A program made the translations under genes and the position numbers. From the NCBI RefSeq assembly GCF_050107595.1, contig NZ_JBNILH010000009.1, positions 141,640 through 205,639 on the forward strand: a stretch of 64,000 bases of DNA. The letters are read 5' to 3'. Source of the DNA: Bacillus_AB infantis_C. Lineage in GTDB: Bacteria > Bacillota > Bacilli > Bacillales > Cytobacillaceae. Positions 25,764 through 32,517 of the stretch are shown here, piece after piece; the first letter of the stretch is position 1; each line of letters opens with the position of its first letter. The notes under the pieces were generated by a model that did not search any database, was not told the origin of the DNA, and saw only the letters and a list, made by a program, of their open reading frames with translations.

Positions 25764-26486
25764 ATGGCAGAAACAGCAGAGAAAAACCTGTCTGAGCGCT
25801 TTGAAGCTGCGTTCAATCGCATTCACAAAGCATTGAAGCAATCAGTTAAAAACGCGCACACTGACAAATTCCATAAGCTGGTCGATTTGGGGAAGAGCCA
25901 TTCACTTGTAAGAAGTTACGAGGTTGATCTTTTTCAATTCGCCAAGCTGAGAAACGCAATAGTCCACGAAAAAATAGATCTTGGCTATTATATTGCAGAG
26001 CCTCATTTGGAAACAGTGGAGAAAATCGAAAAGATCGCTGATTATTTTGAAAAACCTAAAACCGCTCTCTCGGTAGCGGCTAAGCCGGTCTTTTATTTTT
26101 ATGAAGAAGGAAAGCTTTCAGATGTGCTTTCGGTCATCAATAGTTTCTCGCATTCACAGTTCCCGATTTATAACGAAAAAGAAGAATACAGCTGGCTCCT
26201 TACTTCAGCAGAAATCGTTAAATGGATGTCTGAGCACTTCTCAGAGGATTCTGTCAGCCTGAAGGAAGTAAAAATCAAGGAACTTTATAACAAGAAATTC
26301 AAGCATCAAATCGCCTTTGCTCCAGCTGATCTGGATATCTTTGAAATTGAAAATATGTTCGAGGAGCATCATGCAAAGAATGAAAAGCTGGAAGGAATCA
26401 TTGTTACAGAGCATGGGGGCTATAATGAAAAACCGCAAGGCTTCATCACATCCTGGGATCTCCTTGAAGTTGAATCATTCGAATGA
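25764..26486 (+). CDS. HEPN-like N-domain fused to CBS-like C-domain, unknown
   Basis: A 240-residue soluble protein. Residues about 1-100 are helical and contain KLRNAIVHEK near 72-81, which is the R-N-x-x-x-H signature of HEPN domains, where Arg and His often form an RNase site. Residues about 110-235 alternate strands and helices with LSDVLSVINSFSHSQFPIYNEK and GIIVTEHGGYNEKPQGFITSWDLL, the pattern of paired CBS nucleotide-binding motifs. The combination suggests a nucleotide-sensing protein, possibly stress-related. No antitoxin gene is adjacent. Domain calls are by eye. Confidence 0.6.
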   Translation: MAETAEKNLSERFEAAFNRIHKALKQSVKNAHTDKFHKLVDLGKSHSLVRSYEVDLFQFAKLRNAIVHEKIDLGYYIAEPHLETVEKIEKIADYFEKPKTALSVAAKPVFYFYEEGKLSDVLSVINSFSHSQFPIYNEKEEYSWLLTSAEIVKWMSEHFSEDSVSLKEVKIKELYNKKFKHQIAFAPADLDIFEIENMFEEHHAKNEKLEGIIVTEHGGYNEKPQGFITSWDLLEVESFE

Positions 26487-26490
26487 GGGA

Positions 26491-26524
26491 AGGACGGGTT
26501 CTTAATTGGCCCGTTCTTTATTTT
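26491..26524 (+). terminator. intrinsic terminator
   Basis: GGACGGG/CCCGTTC stem followed by TTTATTTTT. Confidence 0.8.
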
Positions 26525-26531
26525 TAAAAAA

Positions 26532-26550
26532 ATTAGTACCAGATACTAAT
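26532..26550. promoter_or_regulatory. FapR operator upstream of plsC
   Basis: ATTAGTACCAGATACTAAT matches the FapR palindrome (consensus TTAGTACCTxxTACTAA) closely. FapR represses membrane-lipid genes in Firmicutes and is released by malonyl-CoA. The box is about 53 bases before the plsC start, at the likely promoter. Confidence 0.88.
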
Positions 26551-26602
26551 AATTGGTGTTAAAATACTAAAATAAATCATTTCTACGGGGAGGCACAGCA
26601 GG

Positions 26603-27214
26603 ATGTATAATTTTTTTGCCCGGCTGGCAAAAGCGGTTTTTAAATCAAGAGGGAAGTTTATTATAGAAGGCAAGGAAAATCTGCCGGATGAAAAGGGGTA
26701 TGTAATTGCCTGTACACACAGAAGCTGGGTCGATGTAGTCGCTCTGGGTGCAGGAGTTTTCCCGGAGCAGATTCACTTTATGGCCAAAAAAGAACTGTTT
26801 GAAAGAAGATTGGCAGACAGGTTTCTAACAAGCATTAATGCTTTTCCTGTTAATAGAGAAAACCCTGGCACAAGCACATTGAAGGTTCCTCTACAGCTCC
26901 TGAGAAAAGGGAACACAGTCGGCATTTTCCCATCAGGCACAAGGTCAAGCGAAGAGGCATCCCTGAAGAGGGGGGCTGTCACAATTGCCAGCATGGCAAA
27001 GACGGTGATCGTGCCTGCTGCCTTTTATGGACCTGAAAGCGTCAGGGCACTGCTGTCAGGCAAGCCCATCCTGCTTAAAATTGGACAGCCCATCGACCTG
27101 AGCAGCGGCAAAAAAGATAAAGATGAACTTTCAAAAATTACGGTGCAGCTTTCTGAAACGATGCTGGCTATGGAAGAAGAGCTCAAATCCAATCAAATAA
27201 GCAGCCGGAAATGA
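26603..27214 (+). CDS. plsC: 1-acyl-sn-glycerol-3-phosphate acyltransferase
   Basis: A 203-residue membrane-associated acyltransferase that makes phosphatidic acid from lysophosphatidic acid. Catalytic motif HRSWVD (HxxxxD) near 38-43; motif III FPSGTRS near 114-120; motif IV VIVPAAFYGP near 139-147. Length and order match bacterial PlsC. The FapR box upstream ties it to fatty-acid supply, as known for plsC of Bacillus. A bidirectional terminator follows. Confidence 0.94.
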   Translation: MYNFFARLAKAVFKSRGKFIIEGKENLPDEKGYVIACTHRSWVDVVALGAGVFPEQIHFMAKKELFERRLADRFLTSINAFPVNRENPGTSTLKVPLQLLRKGNTVGIFPSGTRSSEEASLKRGAVTIASMAKTVIVPAAFYGPESVRALLSGKPILLKIGQPIDLSSGKKDKDELSKITVQLSETMLAMEEELKSNQISSRK

Positions 27215-27230
27215 TTTCCGGCTGCTTATT
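27196..27230. terminator. bidirectional terminator
   Basis: AATAAGCAGCCGGAAA/TTTCCGGCTGCTTATT hairpin overlapping the plsC stop and ending the converging HAD gene. Confidence 0.9.
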
Positions 27231-28015
27231 CAGATTACTATTCCAAGCGCTTTCAGCCCGTTAAAAATACCAGAATCAGTCACAGCGGTCGTCTTTTTGT
27301 CTGCATGCTCAAACAAATCTGGATGTGCATTTCCCATTGCGATTCCTGTCCCTGCAAATTCCAGCATTTCTTTATCGTTCATCCCGTCGCCAAAAGCGAT
27401 CGAGGCTTCCCGGGGAATGCCAAGCTCTTTCATGACAACCTCCAGGGCATAACCCTTATTGACCGTATCACGGATTACGTCGTAACAGTCACGCATTCCA
27501 TCAACATTAACCTGGGAAAGATGGATTCCATCCCTTTCATAAAGGTGCTGTTCACCTTCTTTGAGTGAGAGGACTGTCATTCCGAGGATCTGATCGAAGT
27601 GTTCAGGCTTAATCAGCGCGTTTTTGTTAAGATGGAACTTAGCGAGGAAGTCTTTCATCTTACCGGCATCTTTATCGGTCAATAAGTTCTGTTCACTCGA
27701 ATAAAGCACTGCCTCATGCTTGTGCTCTTTTGCTGTTTGCAAATATTCTTCGATCACCTGCCGGTCCATCGGCTTATCCAGGACCTTTTTGCCTTTATGT
27801 ATGGCAAAGGCTCCATTATATCCGATAAAAGATGAAATGTTCAATTCTTTTCCGATTTCCGCTATTTCATGCAATGGCCTGCCGGTGGCAAGAAACACTT
27901 CGATGCCTTTTTCTTTTGCCTGTGCGACTGCACGCCTGGTCGATTCCTGTATGGTATCATCAGGAAGCAGGATGGTGCCGTCAATATCCAAAAAGATAAT
28001 TTGATAAGCTGTCAT
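27230..28015 (-). CDS. Cof-type HAD phosphatase
   Basis: A 261-residue HAD-superfamily hydrolase. Motif I is FLDIDGTIL near 8-16 with the nucleophile Asp, motif II is ATGRP near 43, and motif III/IV is IAFGDGMNDKEML near 207-219. The large cap between them is of the Cof (C2b) type that dephosphorylates sugar phosphates and cofactors such as FMN; specificity cannot be read. Similar Bacillus proteins are YkrA and YcsE. Ribosome site AGGAG. Its upstream neighbours are two tiny-protein cassettes. Confidence 0.9.
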   Translation of the reverse strand: MTAYQIIFLDIDGTILLPDDTIQESTRRAVAQAKEKGIEVFLATGRPLHEIAEIGKELNISSFIGYNGAFAIHKGKKVLDKPMDRQVIEEYLQTAKEHKHEAVLYSSEQNLLTDKDAGKMKDFLAKFHLNKNALIKPEHFDQILGMTVLSLKEGEQHLYERDGIHLSQVNVDGMRDCYDVIRDTVNKGYALEVVMKELGIPREASIAFGDGMNDKEMLEFAGTGIAMGNAHPDLFEHADKKTTAVTDSGIFNGLKALGIVI

Positions 28016-28094
28016 GTCAATACTCCTTGTGGCTGGTTATTTAAAGGGGATTCTAGCATAAAAAAGGGGAGAAATCCATTATTCCGGCAGACAG

Positions 28095-28126
28095 CAAAAA
28101 GCGCCGGCTCCTGCCTGCGCTTTTTG
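28095..28126 (-). terminator. terminator of tiny-protein copy 2
   Basis: CAAAAAGCGC/GCGCTTTTTG stem starting 5 bases after the stop of copy 2, with the U tract on the minus strand. Confidence 0.8.
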
Positions 28127-28130
28127 ATCC

Positions 28131-28244
28131 TTACCGGATAATCATATAGCGGCCATAAAACTGCGGACCCTTAGACCGGTAAGCAAAATTGGTCTTTCCC
28201 TCAATGCCAAACGATAAACGTGAAGTCGCTGTTAACCGAATCAT
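28131..28244 (-). CDS. tiny conserved protein, copy 2 (37 aa)
   Basis: Paralogue of the peptide at 549-647. It starts MIRLTATSRLSFGIEG, then carries an F, YRSKG and a diverged, longer tail FYGRYMIIR. AGGAGG lies 11 bases upstream of the ATG in the shared context GGAGGGACTGG, and GCAAGG/CAAAA of the shared leader is about 25 bases further up, preceded by a GCCTC/GAGGC hairpin. It is flanked by terminators on both sides, so it is a separate unit. The C-terminus is the least conserved part. Function unknown. Confidence 0.7.
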   Translation of the reverse strand: MIRLTATSRLSFGIEGKTNFAYRSKGPQFYGRYMIIR

Positions 28245-28339
28245 CGATACCAGTCCCTCCTGATTAGTTTTGACCTTGCCTCTATAACAAGGGAGGCAGG
28301 GGATTCAAAAACTAAGAAAGCATTAGAATCGCCGTTAAC

Positions 28340-28378
28340 GAGAAAAAGCGCCAATTCCTTGAATAGGCGCTTTTTCTC
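28340..28378 (-). terminator. terminator of tiny-protein copy 3
   Basis: Perfect 13-bp stem GAGAAAAAGCGCC/GGCGCTTTTTCTC between copies 2 and 3, with the same GCGCTTTTT 3' arm as the other copies. Confidence 0.88.
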
Positions 28379-28427
28379 AATCCTCAGAAAGGATTGTGGA
28401 AACTATACATCGGGGCCGAATCGATGT

Positions 28428-28532
28428 TTACGTATACCGATTCAGGATAAGTGTCCCAATTGACCTGTCAGTAAAAGTTTCCTCTTGTGCAACGCCAAAT
28501 ACCAATCTTGAAGTCGCTGTTCTGCGATCCAT
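28428..28532 (-). CDS. tiny conserved protein, copy 3 (34 aa)
   Basis: Third member of the tiny-protein family: MDRRTATSRLVFGV, an acidic EE, F-T-D-RSIGTLILNRYT. It aligns with copy 1 at ATS, FG, F, RS-x-GTL-x-LNR and the final aromatic-Thr, and with copy 2 at TATSRL and FG. AAAGGAGGGACTGG precedes the ATG, and GCAAGCCAAAA is again in the leader. The three-way-junction element at 28632-28711 lies about 100 bases upstream. Mutations between copies preserve the reading frame, which supports coding. Confidence 0.72.
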   Translation of the reverse strand: MDRRTATSRLVFGVAQEETFTDRSIGTLILNRYT

Positions 28533-28631
28533 CGCTTCCAGTCCCTCCTTTAATATTTTGGCTTGCATTATTTATATACCACCTTGTGATGGCATCAAAC
28601 ATTATTATTGAAAAGGCTGTGTTAGTGTACC

Positions 28632-28711
28632 TTGTTGATTTTTGGCTCATTCGTGTGAAACTCTGTTTCACACGCATTTCAGCACAGCTGAAATGAGCCC
28701 AAGATCAACAA
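28632..28711. other. 80-bp nested palindrome (three-way junction element)
   Basis: Outer arms TTGTTGATTTTTGGCTCATT and its near-complement ending ATCAACAA (two mismatches in 20) enclose two perfect hairpins: CGTGTGAAAC-TCT-GTTTCACACG and CATTTCAGC-ACA-GCTGAAATG. The fold uses nearly every base. It resembles a small palindromic mobile unit or a protein-binding DNA structure; the outer TGTTGAT/ATCAACA resembles the ends of the 131-bp repeat in this window. Confidence 0.75.
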
Positions 28712-28829
28712 CAATGTTTAACAAATCCATTGAAAAAAAGAGAATCAAACTTTTATAGAGACATATATTTGTGGTAGAATAAAATCTGTCATTTTCTACA
28801 ACTGTATAAAAATCCGTTCCTGAAACGGT

Positions 28830-28864
28830 AGAGGTTCTAGCTACCCTCTCAAAAAAACTAAGGA
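28830..28864 (+). promoter_or_regulatory. preQ1-I riboswitch upstream of queC
   Basis: AGAGGTTCTAGCTACCCTCT followed by an A-rich tail and CTAAGG matches the small class I preQ1 aptamer: a 5-bp stem, C-rich loop and A-tract pseudoknot. Binding of preQ1 should favour the terminator just downstream and shut off queuosine precursor synthesis. Confidence 0.93.
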
Positions 28865-28897
28865 AAACAGCACCGCTTTCTTAGTGGTGCTGTTTTT
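28865..28897 (+). terminator. riboswitch-controlled terminator
   Basis: AAACAGCACC/GGTGCTGTTT stem with TTTTT, directly after the preQ1 aptamer and overlapping its 3' tail. Confidence 0.9.
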
Positions 28898-28917
28898 CTG
28901 ATAAAGGAGATAAAAAC

Positions 28918-29574
28918 ATGAAAAACGAAAAAGCAATCGTCGTCTTCAGCGGAGGCCAGGACAGCACGACCTGCCTTTTTTGGGCAAAAAAGAACTTTAA
29001 AGAGGTGGAGGCAGTCACCTTTGATTACGGACAAAGGCATATTGCCGAGCTTGATTGCGCCAGAAGAATTGCCGCTGATCTAGCTATCCAGCATCATGTA
29101 CTTGACATGAGCCTTTTAAATCAGCTGGCGCCAAACGCTTTGACTAGGAAGGATATCAAGGTAGAGGAGAAGGAGGGTGAGCTTCCTTCAACCTTCGTCC
29201 CAGGCCGGAACCTGCTGTTTTTATCTTTTGCTGGAGTGCTTGCCAGCCAGGTTGCAGCCAAGCATATCATTACAGGCGTATGCGAAACAGATTTCAGCGG
29301 GTATCCCGACTGCCGCGACCAGTTTGTAAAATCGCTTAATGTCACATTGAATCTTTCAATGGACAGCCAATTTGTCATTCATACACCGCTCATGTGGCTG
29401 AATAAGGCGGAAACATGGAAGCTGGCTGACGAACTGGGGGCGCTTGATTATGTAAAAGAGCAGACTCTGACTTGCTATGAGGGCATTATCGCTGACGGCT
29501 GCGGGGAATGTCCTGCCTGCAGGCTGCGGAAACGCGGACTTGAAGATTATCTTGCTGAAAGGCAGGGAGTCTGA
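28918..29574 (+). CDS. queC: 7-cyano-7-deazaguanine synthase
   Basis: A 218-residue ATP-dependent enzyme that turns 7-carboxy-7-deazaguanine into preQ0 in queuosine synthesis. The PP-loop VVFSGGQDSTTCLFWA is at about 8-23. Zinc ligands are at the C-terminus: the Cys of TLTCYEG, CGECPAC and a further Cys, near 182-203. First gene of queC-queD-queE behind the preQ1 riboswitch; queD starts 2 bases after its stop. Confidence 0.97.
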   Translation: MKNEKAIVVFSGGQDSTTCLFWAKKNFKEVEAVTFDYGQRHIAELDCARRIAADLAIQHHVLDMSLLNQLAPNALTRKDIKVEEKEGELPSTFVPGRNLLFLSFAGVLASQVAAKHIITGVCETDFSGYPDCRDQFVKSLNVTLNLSMDSQFVIHTPLMWLNKAETWKLADELGALDYVKEQTLTCYEGIIADGCGECPACRLRKRGLEDYLAERQGV

Positions 29575-29575
29575 T

Positions 29576-30049
29576 ATGTATGGCTTCCGGATCGTCGACA
29601 AGCTTCAGAAGATAAATGAAGATATAAAGCAAAGCCAGCTAAAATATCATACAAAAAGAGTATTAGTAAGCAAGGAATTCACTTTCGATGCTGCCCATCA
29701 TCTCCATTGCTATGAAGGAAAATGCAAAAACCTTCACGGGCATACCTACAAAGTCATTTTCGGAATCAGCGGGTATGTGGATGAAATTGGCCTTTTGATA
29801 GACTTTGGAGATATTAAAGAAATATGGAAAACACAAATTGAAGTCCATCTTGATCATAAATATCTGAATGAAACGCTTCCTCCGATGAATACCACAGCTG
29901 AAAATATGGTTGTCTGGATTTATGAGCAAATGTCTGCCTGCCTAAGGGATTACTCGCCGCAGCAGGATGCAAGGGTAGAATTTGTGAGATTGTTTGAAAC
30001 TCCGACCAGCTATGCAGAGGCGAGGAGGGAGTGGATGGAGAATGAGTAA
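29576..30049 (+). CDS. queD: 6-carboxy-5,6,7,8-tetrahydropterin synthase
   Basis: A 157-residue T-fold enzyme converting dihydroneopterin triphosphate to carboxytetrahydropterin. Zinc ligands are the His residues of FDAAHHLHCYEGKC and LHGHTYKV; the Cys in YEGKCKNLHGH is the catalytic thiol. DFGDIKEIW and LDHKYLNE follow as expected. The ATG at 29576 directly follows the queC stop with AGGCAGGGAG before it; it overlaps queE by 8 bases. Confidence 0.96.
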   Translation: MYGFRIVDKLQKINEDIKQSQLKYHTKRVLVSKEFTFDAAHHLHCYEGKCKNLHGHTYKVIFGISGYVDEIGLLIDFGDIKEIWKTQIEVHLDHKYLNETLPPMNTTAENMVVWIYEQMSACLRDYSPQQDARVEFVRLFETPTSYAEARREWMENE

Positions 30050-30767
30050 GATTCCCGTTATGGAGATTTTCGGGCCTACTATCCAGGGTGAGGGGATGGT
30101 CATCGGCCAGAAGACAATGTTCGTCAGGACCGCCGGCTGTGACTATTCATGCTCATGGTGCGATTCTTCCTTCACTTGGGATGGAACAGGCAAGGAGCTG
30201 ATCAGACAGATGGATGCAGAAGAAATCTGGAATGAGCTTAAGGCAATCGGCGGGGAAGGCTTTTCATTCGTCACGATTTCCGGCGGCAATCCTGCTCTCC
30301 TTAAAAATCTCGACAAACTGATTAGCCTGTTGAAAAAAGAAAATATTAAACTCTGCCTGGAAACACAGGGCAGCCGCTGGCAGGACTGGTTCTATTCCAT
30401 AGATCAGCTGACAATCTCGCCAAAGCCGCCAAGCTCTGGCATGAAAACAGATTTCGAAGTTCTTGATGATATTTTCCAAAGACTGGCACACCGATTTACG
30501 CACCAGGTGAGCTTGAAAGTGGTTATTTTTGACGAAAATGATTTTGAATACAGTAAAGAGGTTATGAAACGATATCCTGGAATTCCATTTTACCTGCAGG
30601 CAGGAAACGAAAATTTATCTGCTGCAAACAATAATGAATTTCTGAGTGAACAGCTGAAAAAATACAGCTGGCTGATCGAAAAAGCAATGCTTGATGACGA
30701 AATGAAAGAAGTAAGGGTCCTGCCCCAGCTGCATACATTTGTTTGGGGGAATATGAGAGGGATATGA
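30042..30767 (+). CDS. queE: 7-carboxy-7-deazaguanine synthase
   Basis: A 241-residue radical-SAM enzyme forming the 7-deazaguanine core. The cluster motif is CDYSCSWCDSSFTW near 33-46 (CxxxCxxC variant with the typical CSWCD). EIFGPTIQGEG near the start and TISGGNPAL near 81 are family signatures. The ATG at 30042 follows GGAGGGAGTGG. queF, often present in such operons, does not follow; a 131-bp repeat lies 60 bases downstream instead. Confidence 0.96.
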   Translation: MSKIPVMEIFGPTIQGEGMVIGQKTMFVRTAGCDYSCSWCDSSFTWDGTGKELIRQMDAEEIWNELKAIGGEGFSFVTISGGNPALLKNLDKLISLLKKENIKLCLETQGSRWQDWFYSIDQLTISPKPPSSGMKTDFEVLDDIFQRLAHRFTHQVSLKVVIFDENDFEYSKEVMKRYPGIPFYLQAGNENLSAANNNEFLSEQLKKYSWLIEKAMLDDEMKEVRVLPQLHTFVWGNMRGI

Positions 30768-30826
30768 TTGGTGCGGTTATAGGACAGCCGTGATGGGCTA
30801 GAAGTATTGAAAAAATTATAGAGAAC

Positions 30827-30958
30827 AGTTGATTGCAGTGCAAGGCACGTAGACTCCTGCGGGAGATAGCGGCAAGGCTGAGACCCCGCATGAGCGGAGC
30901 GAAGAGGAGGCTTAGCGCCGCCCCGCGGAAAGCGAAGTGCCTGGAACGGAAATCAACA
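30827..30958 (-). repeat. 131-bp MITE-like intergenic repeat, copy B
   Basis: Reverse-orientation copy of the element at 10640-10770, with matching ends (GTTGATT and AATCAACA) and the same landmarks (CCCGCGG, TAGACTCCTGCGGGAG on this strand). It lies just after queE. The rest of the gap to 31145 is AT-rich with no recognised gene. Confidence 0.85.
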
Positions 30959-31109
30959 CCCCTATTACTGGTAAATTAAAATAGAAGCAGACTACACTGG
31001 CTTTTTTTACCAGGTATATTATCTTCAACGATCTATATCATTCCAATGCAGAGTAGTTGATAAAGACTAAAGATTCTTTATCTAAATTTTGTCTCACACA
31101 AATATAAAA

Positions 31110-31142
31110 AGCCAAAAGCAGCAACCCTGCTTTTGGCTTTCT
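31110..31142. terminator. bidirectional terminator
   Basis: AAAGCCAAAAGCAG/CTGCTTTTGGCTTT hairpin just after the stop of the converging minus-strand gene. Confidence 0.85.
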
Positions 31143-31145
31143 TAC

Positions 31146-31790
31146 TTATACCTGCTTCAATGCTTCCTTAATCGGTGTTTCCCCGTTCAGTATTTCAAAT
31201 GTTTTATTAAAAGTATTCTCAAGGTCAACCGCTTCTGCCAGTACGGCAGCGACATCTTCACGGGTTATCTCCCTTGAGCCGTATTCCTGTATTTTTTCTT
31301 CCAGCAGAATTTTTCCCGTTGCAGGCTCATTAAGAAGTCCGCCCGGACGTACGATCGTATAATCCAGCCCTGATGAACGCAGATGATCGTCAGCAAGTTT
31401 CTTGGCCACAAAATAATGCTTCATGGATTCTATCCCTGTATCAGGAGTGTCTGCATTCATGCTGCTGACAAGAAGAAAGCGGCTGATATTATGCTTTTTC
31501 GCCTGGTCAATCGTCTTAATTGCACCCCAAAGGTCTATGAGTATGGTCTTATCTGCACCTGTGTGCCCGCCGGAACCAGCAGTGAATATAACACTGTCCA
31601 CTCCTTCAAAAGCGTGTGTGAAGTCTTTTTCCAAGTCACCGATGACCACTTCATCAGCACCAATGTCTCTCAGTTCGTTAACCTGCTCTTCCTTGCGAAC
31701 CATAGCAACTGACTTGTGTTCCGTTTCTGCCAGTTTTCCAATCAGATGTCTGCCTATTTGTCCATTTGCTCCAACAATCAGGATATTCAT
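31146..31790 (-). CDS. NAD(P)-binding atypical SDR, YhfK-like
   Basis: A 214-residue extended/atypical SDR. The cofactor motif ILIVGANGQIGRHL is at about 3-16; SVIFTAGSGGHTG and RFLLVSSMNAD follow, and YTIVRPGGLLNEP near 140-152 is typical of the NmrA/YhfK group. The catalytic Tyr-Lys pair is YFVAKKLAD. Physiological role unknown, possibly redox or stress related. AAAGGAG ribosome site, monocistronic. Confidence 0.85.
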   Translation of the reverse strand: MNILIVGANGQIGRHLIGKLAETEHKSVAMVRKEEQVNELRDIGADEVVIGDLEKDFTHAFEGVDSVIFTAGSGGHTGADKTILIDLWGAIKTIDQAKKHNISRFLLVSSMNADTPDTGIESMKHYFVAKKLADDHLRSSGLDYTIVRPGGLLNEPATGKILLEEKIQEYGSREITREDVAAVLAEAVDLENTFNKTFEILNGETPIKEALKQV

Positions 31791-32074
31791 GTTTCATTCT
31801 CCTTTCCAAGTACATCATAGTATAATAACAATCTACCCTGATAGACCTGAAACATTCCGCCTGCAGCATATCTCTTAATAGGAAATAAGGAATATTTCTT
31901 GGGAAAGCGCATAATCTGACAAGCCGGCGCTTTTCTTACCGAAAAACTAAGCATACTGGCGTATTATGACGCATCAGCTCGAAAGACGACTTATTGGGAG
32001 CAGTTTGTTATAATAGAACATAGTTGAAACTTCATTTTTTATTAAACGGTTTCGGTTTTGGAGGTGTTAAATTC

Positions 32075-32482
32075 ATGCTGCAAACAGCCAAAACACTTAT
32101 AAATGCAGATGATATAGAGGAAATGCTGAAAAAGATGGTGGAAAAGGCGTATCTGGACATCAAGGACGATCCGATGCTGCTCTGCATTGACTGCAGTGAT
32201 GTAGACCTGTATGTTGCTTCATCAGGAAATCTTGAGTTCGAAGAGCTGGTAAAGGCCAATTTTAAGCTGGATGAATACGGAGACCCCTTAGACAATAAAG
32301 AGTACCAGACATTAATGTGTGAGCTTCATGACTGTTTTATAGAGCTCCATAAATCGAGCGGATTGTTCGATTATTTCCCTGAAGGTGAGTATGAAGTAAA
32401 AGGAGAAAAAAGAGATTCGGAAACAGATATGCTGGGGCCAAAGGGAGTCTTTTTCGCTCCGTTTGAGGATGCACTCATCTAA
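32075..32482 (+). CDS. hypothetical acidic protein
   Basis: I do not recognise this 135-residue protein. It is strongly acidic with no hydrophobic segment or Cys motif, so it is probably cytosolic. The segment DDPMLLCIDCSDVDLYV looks like a buried strand. The ATG at 32075 follows GGAGGTG with an 8-base spacer; the longer frame from 32024 lacks a site. No operon partner: it converges with the sensor kinase. Confidence 0.6.
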   Translation: MLQTAKTLINADDIEEMLKKMVEKAYLDIKDDPMLLCIDCSDVDLYVASSGNLEFEELVKANFKLDEYGDPLDNKEYQTLMCELHDCFIELHKSSGLFDYFPEGEYEVKGEKRDSETDMLGPKGVFFAPFEDALI

Positions 32483-32517
32483 AAAGGAACGCTGCCTTAC
32501 AGGCAGTGTTCCCTTGA

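Noticed and set aside
28632..28711. tRNA-like cloverleaf
   Set aside because: Only two inner arms, 3-base loops, no T-loop or anticodon arm and no conserved tRNA bases.
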